From Trichaptum fuscoviolaceum (Eukaryota > Basidiomycota > Agaricomycetes > Hymenochaetales > Trichaptaceae), in NCBI GenBank assembly GCA_910574455.1, contig CAJSYZ010000003.1, positions 4,339,250 through 4,403,249 of the forward strand: 64,000 nt of DNA, read 5' to 3'. Of the stretch, positions 55,747-64,000 are shown one piece after another; positions within the stretch are counted from its first letter, which is position 1, and every line of letters begins with the position of its first letter. The position numbers were made by a program, and so were the translations under genes. The notes beneath the pieces were generated by a model. That model made no database searches. It saw only the letters and a list, made by a program, of their open reading frames with translations, and was not told where the DNA came from.

Positions 55747-56885
55747 TACCTTCTGGTAGACTGTCATAAATGTCCTTAGTAGGTTCTTTTGCGTGCGAAG
55801 CGGTACTCACTCTCCTCCTATGTGTCTACCTACCATGCTCGGTTGCGGATTGGATATGCTCCCAGTGCGTTGTACAAGTGCCGTTCATGGAATTCAAGTT
55901 TCAGTACGATCGAATCACGAATTCCAGATCTTTTCAGCGGCATTCAAGGTGCATTCTCTGAGAACGTAGCTTGAAATTTACATACGTCTCAGGAGGACAT
56001 ACCGAAGTCGACAAGTAGAGCTCAAGTATGTCACAAGCTATGTATGATGTACTTCCGATGAGCAACACTCCCACACCAGATCCAGCCAGGTTCGTCAACA
56101 ACAGGCACAGGAGATCATAGAATCTCTCGAAGAATAAGAGTGGATGTTGAATGGTGTTGAAGTTGAAGTTATACTTCAAGTTGATCCCGTACTGCAGCAC
56201 TATTCTCACGGACCCGCATCATGTGACACTTGCTCCGCGCACGTTCGTCGGGTTGAGGCAGCGAGTGGATGAAGAGCCAGCTGTTTCTTGTTCCGTGTAC
56301 TCTAGACGCCGCTAAACTTTTCTTCGCTCTCTTCATATAATCTGCGTATACCCTTCTTATTGCCCTCTCGTCGCCCCACCCAACGACGACCGCCTTCTCA
56401 TCGCTCTTTCACCCACCCGCTCAACTCACCTTCCGACCACCACCACCACCACGCAATTCGTTCTTTGTGAGATTTCCCGGTCCTGCCGTGTAAGGGTATT
56501 AGATATTCAGGAAGCAAGGGATTCGGGCTTCGCAGTACGTGAAACATTCATATTAATCGTGTACAGGTGGCGGAAGCGGCTCACACTCGCTGCTTCTTAC
56601 CTGCCGATGAACTTGCAGGTTGCCGTACCACATCTCCTGGAAGCTACAGCTATCAACAGCGGCAATCAATCCCGTCAGTTGCACTTCAAGTAAATCAGCT
56701 CCCGCACACGACCTCTTATTCCTCACCGCCCACTCGCCAAGCCAAGTCTCACTTGAGACCCTACATTCCGCCCTCCTCTTTTCGGGAATCCCCTGCCTAT
56801 TTCCTCTGCAGCTACCACCCGCGCTCACATATACACAAAGCGTCTAGGCTAGTCATTCATTCGTTCATTCTCGCCAGCAGACACG
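55747..56885. other. Intergenic; leader of VTC1
   Basis: No gene recognised. The last 300 bp, pyrimidine-rich with CACCAC repeats near 56440, probably form the promoter and leader of VTC1. Confidence 0.4.
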
Positions 56886-57477
56886 ATGTCGACGCAGCCG
56901 CTCCTCCAGCGCACGGCGAACAAGCGCATCGCGCTCCCCGTGCGCGTCGAGCCGAAGGTGGCGTTCGCGAACGAGCGGACGTTCCTCTCCTGGCTCCATT
57001 TCACCGTCGTCCTCGGCGGGCTGGCCGTCGGGCTCCTGAACTTCGGCGATAAGATTGGGAAGATCAGCGCGGGCATGTTCTCCATCGTTGGTATGTTTCC
57101 TCTTCTTCATTCTTGTCGGTGTGCGATTGTCTTGGCGGGCAGTGGCGTATCGCAAATGGCGTCCATATTGATTTGCTTTGCCTTATTTCAGCTATGGCGG
57201 TGATGATCTATGCATTGTATACCTACCACTGGCGTGCTGCGTCAATAAGACGGGGAGGGAAAGGGCCATATGATGATAGGCTGGGGCCGGTGAGTTTTGG
57301 TACCGCACGGTATTGTCTAAGCTCACTAACTCTTCTGTTATCGTTTAGACTATTCTTTGTATTGCACTCCTTGGTATGTGCCGGGATTCTATAAAATATT
57401 CTCGACTGTACTCACTCCCTGTCTCATATCCAGCTGCTGTAATCGTCAACTTCGTCCTTCGTTTCGCAGAGCCCTGA
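56886..57477 (+). CDS. VTC1: VTC1, small membrane subunit of the vacuolar transporter chaperone complex
   Basis: The VTC complex makes inorganic polyphosphate and moves it into the vacuole; Vtc1 is its small three-helix membrane subunit (DUF202 fold). The protein starts [40 protein letters not shown] is the conserved family signature and begins helix 1. The remainder is [20 protein letters not shown] and [20 protein letters not shown] across intron 1 (about 57090-57190), then [17 protein letters not shown]. Intron 2 leads to TILCIALL and intron 3 to [14 protein letters not shown] with a TGA at 57475-57477. Three introns have GT/AG ends. The length of about 125 residues is as expected. Confidence 0.93.
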
Positions 57478-60400
57478 ATTCGGACCTCACAAGACAAAAC
57501 AGACGAGAACACCCGATCCCCCCATCTTACCCTCCATCTACTTCTTCATTTCAACCATACCACTACCCGATTCGATCGACATGTCTTCTGTATCCCTGCA
57601 CTTTGGTCGCGATGGCTACGCGTGTAAGATGAGAGAAACTGACCGCTGCGTATTTTCCTGCATATATATACAACTAATCCATCAGTTATTTCTTCGGTTT
57701 CGTACAATCAGCTTGTCATTTCAGCAATTCATCTATGCAATGTTCAACGTTATATGTTTGGCAATATCAGAACTTTCAATCAGCATTTTCTTCGCGACGA
57801 AGCTTCGATTGTGTTAGCGCCTGGTAGACGCCGAAAAGGAAGGAAGGGCACTTCGTGTTGCAAGTTCTTGATAGTAGTATGAGTATATTGAGCTATTTAC
57901 GAACCGACTTGGCTGAGGCTGTAGTAGGGGTGGGTAGTAGACGTTGATGTCATGGTACGCAATGACGTCGCCACCGTCGAGATGCTCGGATCGTGTTGTC
58001 GCCGATCAAAAGCTGGCTACTAGTAGTACGTAATCGAGTCCTTTCCTTTTCTCTACCATCACATTGGTTTTGCTCATCCTGCGGCGTCCCAGAGGCTGGT
58101 GCGATGGCCCTAAGTTGGTGTACTCAATATCGCCTATACCGCTCAGTGTTGAGCCCGAGCAATTGGACTCGAAGGCTGGAATGCACGATATCATCATCAT
58201 GTTTCATGATTGAATCATCGTTGGGGCATTGGTGTACTACTGGTATTGCCATTGCTCGGGATCGTCATTGTTATCTTGATGAGGTTGAACATGGAGGCAC
58301 AATAGAAGCCCCGAGTTGACTTGCAAGTGAATTTGCGGGTGCACTGAGTACGTTCAATGCCAGAGGACCTGATCGTGTAACACTACGCCATCACCGTCAT
58401 CCTCTTAGAGTCCACCGGGTGCTCGATTCACTGGCTCGTTCGCTCACAGTCTCATTCTGTTCTTCATTACATGTGCCAACGATCCACACAGAACTAGATA
58501 GCGATCAGTCCTACACAGTAAGCAATCTTGCCTTATTCATTTGTGCATCTGAGGAAATGTCGTCAATGCAAGCACAGGTTGTACTTATGTTCGCGGGAGC
58601 TACTGTGGTCTGACACACTAAAACTGGCAGGCACGGGCTTTCCTTCTCCCTTCTCTCTTGCAGCTGGACTTCAAGCACGTTTACCCGCATCGTTCGTTCG
58701 TTCGTTCGTTCGTTCGGGCCCCGGACTGCCGACTCAGGGCTCATGGCAGTCGAGGATGGACGCGTTTCTCGCGTCCGAGTCCGTGGCCGGGGGTCAACTT
58801 TAAACAGCGAGCTTTACGTTGGTGCTTCCGTCACTGGTACGTTGCACAGTCTATGTAGGAGTAATGTGGCCACCGACGCGAGGAGAAGCGATATAGCGGC
58901 TTCCACCAACTTACCTCGACAGACACCACTGACGACTATGGGAGTCCGCCGTCGCCGGTCTTGGACTCTTCTTTACGGTCGGGAAGCAAGGTGTGGTACG
59001 CAGGACTAAGGACCTCCTTATTTGTTTCATTCAGATGAGCTGCTTTCCCTTTTCTATGCTCATGGTACCTTGGAGTCGCTGATAGTACAATGATACATAC
59101 ATACAAGCACCCAGTTTGAATTCCCTCCCGGTACCGGGCAAACCTTCGCATGTTTGTGTAGTGACATAACAGCTTGAAAGGAAATCACATCATGAAAGCC
59201 GACGTACATTTGCGCACTGCCGCGGTTTATGATATGCGATAGAAATAACAGAGTCGTCCGAGTAGTGACCGAGTACGTGCGACCCTCGATTGCTTCCAAT
59301 GATTTGGACTTCTGTTCGGACGCACATAACATTATTATGGAGCCGGGCGCTGGAAAAGAAGATAGCTGTAACATTGCAATGGAAAAGGCATCTCCGAGTC
59401 CATACTGTGAGCTAAGCTCGTTTGTACCCTGATTCACCACCATTACTTGATTCACTGATCGAAGAAGTCTGCAGACATCGATGTTGGCATCGTGCCATGT
59501 TCCTTGATCGTGCCGCAAAGAAGGCGGCGTTACGGGATGCCTCTCGCCCGATGCTTGCGCGTAACTCGGATGAGGCGCCGGATGCTTAGGTGGCTTTGGC
59601 TTCGTCGGACACGCCGGATTCCTTGCTGATCAGACAGTCGAACGTTTCTTGACGTGCTGAATTGTTTCTGTCAAGAGAGGGATCCTCTGGTTTCGGTTGA
59701 AGCTGCTCGACGGGCGATACATATTGACTATCATGTCTTTTATCCATCTCCCTCCCGACGCTTCGGTGCTTTCTGCGTCCGGTGCCCGTCCCGTCGGACA
59801 CGAAAGCTGATCATGACGGACCATATCGGATAGACGGCCTGTTATGCCACATGAGCTCTTCGACCTTTTTGCGTATACAACTTGATGCGGCAAAGACGTC
59901 TCCTCGGCGTTTAAGCCGCCAATCGATCCCAGATTCAAGCTCCCCGTTTCTCCTCGGACGGCCTCGAATTTCCAACCTCTCAGGGAGAGACCGGAGGGCA
60001 TCGTTATCGATTTGCTGAGATCGCGAAAATCCGATTTCGTGGATCGACGGTTTCCTCTTTCAGCAGGACATCATTGCCAATGGCAAACTTGAACGCAGGG
60101 CCGACTTTGACGGCTTATGAGTGTCTGACACTGGCAGACTGTTGTCCTTGTCTCACATCTATGTACTATGTATTTGTCTTTTTTTCTTTCTTGCTGCCCT
60201 TTCTCCGGATCTGCAATGCGCCAAAACTGATTATCAGGATCGCCTTGGACCTTAGTACAGATTTTATGGCGATCGAGGGGCCAGTGACCTGTCAGGAAAG
60301 TCGGGGGTTTCCATGCCGCCCATGCCCAGTCTGGGAGGGGTCGTCCATGTCTACAGTATATTGGCGTCTGGAGGATTAACAAAACTTTAGCACCGTGTGT

Positions 60401-63400
60401 TCTCGGATCTGCAATCCTTCTTTGCGATGTGAGGCCGAGGACGAAAAGTCACTAGTTTTGGACCGATTTTTTGTTTTACTAGTTATCCAGTGCGTAGCCT
60501 GCCGGTGAGTGCTTAGTATATGCACTGGCATGGACCATCATAAATGGTGCGGATGATTGGAAATTAAAGTAGCTTCCTACTCTACTTCTGTGTATATCCA
60601 CGGAGTCTCGAAAATAATATGAAAAAGGGAAGGCGGCGGTGCGAGTGGCGGCGGCGGTAGTCTGAGTTGCCCATCGTTGATCATTGGCCTCGATCATCGC
60701 ACATCCTATCAAGCGCATCCCTTAGGCTACTCATGATTATGAACATTGCAACAGCTTGATGGATTTATTTAGTTGGGTGCTAGCCCCGGGTTGGTTTTGT
60801 CCGAAGGAAGTCGAAAGGACCAAGGAATCCGGATGCACGTTCATATACATGTATAATGTCACTACATAAATGAGTGGCCTCGCGCTCATTGGTCCCGTCA
60901 CTAATGCTCAGGCTATGGTACCATATTATGGAATTCTAACAGCATCTTACCATCACGCACCTCGAAGCTTTTGCATCGAATAGATGACTCCAGACTCCAG
61001 ACCCTTATAACAAGTGCTAAGCTAGATGATTGCCGAGACTAGTGAATCGAGATGTGATAGCACACACCAACGTGAATACTTACTTACTTACTACACCTGA
61101 AGTGAATATCCAATAGTTATTAATGTGAATAGATTGGATTAATATTGACTCGGATTAGTGCGATAGGTTCGGGAAGCCTGGATCGCCTGAGCTAAAGCTA
61201 AGGGATCGTCCGACGTCGACGCCGCACAATGCGGCAAGGGTGAGGTGGTTCAAGTCGAACGTGCCTAAAGTCCATACACTCTAAAGATATTAGAATTGAT
61301 TACATAGTATGAGGACGAGAGCTTTATATTCTAGAAGTAGCTACGGATCTAAATGGACATTATGGGGACTATGAATGCCGGATACAGTATCGTTTTTATT
61401 GTTCGAGGGCTACTGACGGTTGTCCTGAAGGCGCTAAGACACGAATGAATACGAGTGACAAATGCGATGCGATTTCTCTGGCCTGCGCGCGAACGTGCGT
61501 TCAAATTCAAGCGGTGTTGTGTACAGTGTACATGCGGACGTTGGTGTCCAGGATGGATGTCACGGTGTATAGGGTAGTACATTATTGGCATCACGATGGC
61601 CAATACTTGATGGTCATAACATAGATGAACACGAAATTGGGAAACGGATGGAACATGGCGGAGGATGGCCATGGTAAGGAAGGTGATATGTTATTTCCGG
61701 TCGCATGAGTCGGAAAGAGGATAGATGAAGAGATCGGGTGTGGACTAGACTGCGCAGTGCGCGCAGCTGCAGCGGCCAGCAACCTGTCAGACTTGGAGAT
61801 GATCAAGGTCGGGAAGGTGGGCCCGGGGTAGTCTGCATTGTGCGGGCGAGGCGCGCTCGTGCTTCTGCGTCGTCGGTGTTGAGCATCAGCCGGGCGTCAG
61901 AAGTCAGGACTCAGCGGCGGTGTGTTGGACTGTAAGATAAGCATAAGACGCAGAAATAAGGAACGAGGAACGAAGAAAAAGGAGAAGGGGGCTTGCTTTG
62001 AGATGCTCGCACAGAACCGGCTAGCTCAGAACATCCGCCTTGCACATACAGTATCATACATACATACATTGGTGCATACAGTCTGAGGTGATGCGGACCA
62101 CCACTGGCACTGGTGATCGATCATCGATACCGATCGTCAACTCAGGCTGACTTGCGTAGATGATTCCGCGCCTGAGGTAAGCTGCGGCTTGCAGAGATCA
62201 AGGCGCATGAGCGTACGGATCAGCGCTCGGGGATGCCATAAGCCTGTTAGTAGAGTCGTGGTGCGGGCGTCTATGTGAATGAGAGTGCACATGACTGATG
62301 GTTGATGTACATGCATGAGATGGTTGGTATAAGCTTCAAGCTTTACCACGGACCACGGTGCACACCACCATCAAGCGCATCAGGTCCGTCAGGGCCCAGG
62401 CCAGGTTAACGTGCTGCCAGTGAGTACGTCGGGGTTTGATAGAGATATGTATGCTTACATACAGACGGAGCGCCCATACGTCGAAGCACGACACATACGC
62501 ACTATATGCATGGTATGCATCATATTGGTGATGCTAAACGGGCGAAGAGAAGAGAACAAAAACAAGGCCGGATACTTGATAAATAAGACACGCGCCCTTC
62601 ACGCTGGCTCAAGTTCTATGCGGGGTAGCGCTAGCGCGGCGGGGCGGCGATCGACTTGCGGAGTGGTGGGGTAAGTATTCTCACTGGCAGTCGGATCAGC
62701 GGTGGAGGTGGACATACCGTCCGCACCCGCCGGGGTGAGCTGCGTTTGCGGCCGGAATCTCGGGAATTCGGAATTCGGGAGGGGGATGCTGCGACGGTGA
62801 CGGTGATCTGGTGTTACGGTATTATGGGCCATGGGACCTGCATTCGATGTGCACTCGAGCGCCCCGGGAGATAATGTAGGAACGAGCGCGGCGAATCGAA
62901 TTGATTCGAGCTGAATTTCCAGCCTGTGCCATATTATTCACTGTCTGTCTGTTCATGCCGTCATGTTATGCAAAGCCACTGTATGCCGGCACCTGATATG
63001 CATCACAGACGCTGCGGTGCATGTTATTCCTGACTCATGACCCATAGCCCGGTACCGTATCTGCGCCCTGCCTGCACGAGGCGCCGCCCGCGATCATGGC
63101 GAGGTGCGAGCTCTAATAAAGCCTTTAAGCATCCCGGATCCGGACTCAGGCAGACTCAGGCTCAGCCTCCGGGGGGTGTGTGCCCGTGGCTCGAAGCGGA
63201 ACGCGGCGGCGTCATAGTGCGAATAAATCGTCGATACATACATATGTACATCCATTGATTGATACAAGGAATTAAGTAGAAGCACCCGCGATCGCAGATT
63301 TGTTCACGGCGCAGCGAAGGGAGTGCCACCGGCTTCGTGGAATCGCGACGAGAAAAGAAAGTCGATCAGAGTTCAAGCCAGTTCACATGATAGAAGCAGG

Positions 63401-64000
63401 AATGCGCGTAAGTATGCAGGAAGCTCTGTGTCGCTGATGATGGATATCATGATGTGGTTCGGACTACTAAGTGTAGCTGGGCTTAAGATTGCAAGCTGGC
63501 ACACGCGGATACACGGCGATAACAGAAGCAGAACGGTCTCTCCAGGCACCTGCTGCTGATAACATCATGATCGGTGATATGAGCGATGTGGACGTGGTCA
63601 GTTACAGTTCAGGATCCAGAAGAGAATCAACGTCTGCGATAGAGTTGAGGCGGCACCGGCAGCTACAAGGTTCAAATTATATTTGTCGTTTATGGCATGC
63701 GTGGAAGATCCCGAGGGCGCGAAACTCTGATTTCCGGGCGTCTTTTTGGCGGCTCTCTACTGATCAAGCAGCCCTCAGGCTTGCAGTGCGCGCCAATAGC
63801 CATCGGACGTCAGACAGGACACACAAAGCGCACGAGGATTCCGGGCGGGTACAAATTGGTTGGGAGGCTAAAGCATATATCTGTCCCCTGGAGGCACACG
63901 TCCACGTCGAGCAGCATATGTGCATGTGGTTTCAATGCGTCTGACGGAAGAGCTGTGTCGGCGATGCTAGTTATGAGCGCGGGCGCACGGCAGCGTCCTT
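57478..64000. other. Gene-poor stretch
   Basis: Over 6.5 kb I found no coding frame with family resemblance or coherent exon structure. Frames up to 151 codons (63489-63944) occur but look random. Simple repeats are present: CGTT units at 58691-58716, ACTT units near 61080-61092 and CATA units near 62045-62066. The 3' end of VTC1 lies at its start. It could hold long non-coding RNAs or decayed elements, but nothing in the sequence shows this directly. Confidence 0.4.
58691..58716 (+). repeat. CGTT microsatellite, about 6.5 units
   Basis: Uninterrupted tandem CGTT units. Confidence 0.9.

Noticed and set aside
61198..61275. tRNA-like GGTTCAAGTC stretch
   Set aside because: The flanking bases do not form a T-stem and no matching acceptor or anticodon stem was found.
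63489..63944. 151-codon plus frame near the window end
   Set aside because: Random-looking composition, no introns and no motif; kept only as part of the gene-poor stretch.

Overview
The window is nuclear DNA of a filamentous basidiomycete, most likely an Agaricomycete. Genes are split by many introns of about 50-60 bp with GT/AG ends. There is a VelB velvet regulator, a Plavaka-type transposase, a DUF6698 gene and an Spt5-like KOW gene (families expanded in mushroom genomes), and two chromodomain Ty3/gypsy retrotransposons. No tRNA, rRNA or CRISPR array was recognised.

Layout. 1-2.4 kb: tail of an unknown gene, then velB (minus). 3.9-4.77 kb: a Mutator-like foldback element with 235-bp inverted ends and a 9-bp target duplication. 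5.1-22.25 kb: a domain bounded by short inverted repeats and holding three co-oriented minus-strand genes: Plavaka transposase, Spt5/KOW-like protein and DUF6698 protein. I propose that this is one large DNA transposon. A 6.3-kb gypsy element (Gypsy-1) sits inside a DUF6698 intron and a foldback MITE lies near 17.2 kb. 23.5-31.2 kb: housekeeping genes BUD31, lipoate ligase, complex I subunit NDUFA8, a small conserved protein and complex I assembly factor NDUFAF3. 33.2-38 kb: a RhoGEF with a long Ser-rich tail. 38.0-38.4 kb: a hairpin element. 39.3-41.5 kb: a secreted S28 serine peptidase. 41.6-43.2 and 52.3-53.8 kb: two paralogous aldo-keto reductases, separated by Gypsy-2 (44.3-51.0 kb, minus). 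54.8-57.5 kb: a SAM methyltransferase and VTC1. 57.5-64 kb: gene-poor.

The strongest observations concern the two gypsy elements. Each carries, 2 nt after its 5' LTR, an 11-nt site exactly complementary to an 11-nt segment inside its own LTR, and the one position that differs between the elements changes on both partners. This is the signature of Tf1/sushi-type self-priming rather than tRNA priming. Each also has a -1 frameshift heptamer at the gag stop, a 5-nt spacer and a hairpin. Gypsy-1 has nearly identical LTRs and has turned a 54-bp intron into a 6.4-kb one. Several single-base frameshifts in otherwise young elements raise the question of indel errors in the sequence.

Gene models were built by eye from translations, splice motifs and remembered family features. 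Exon edges are approximate and no database search was run.
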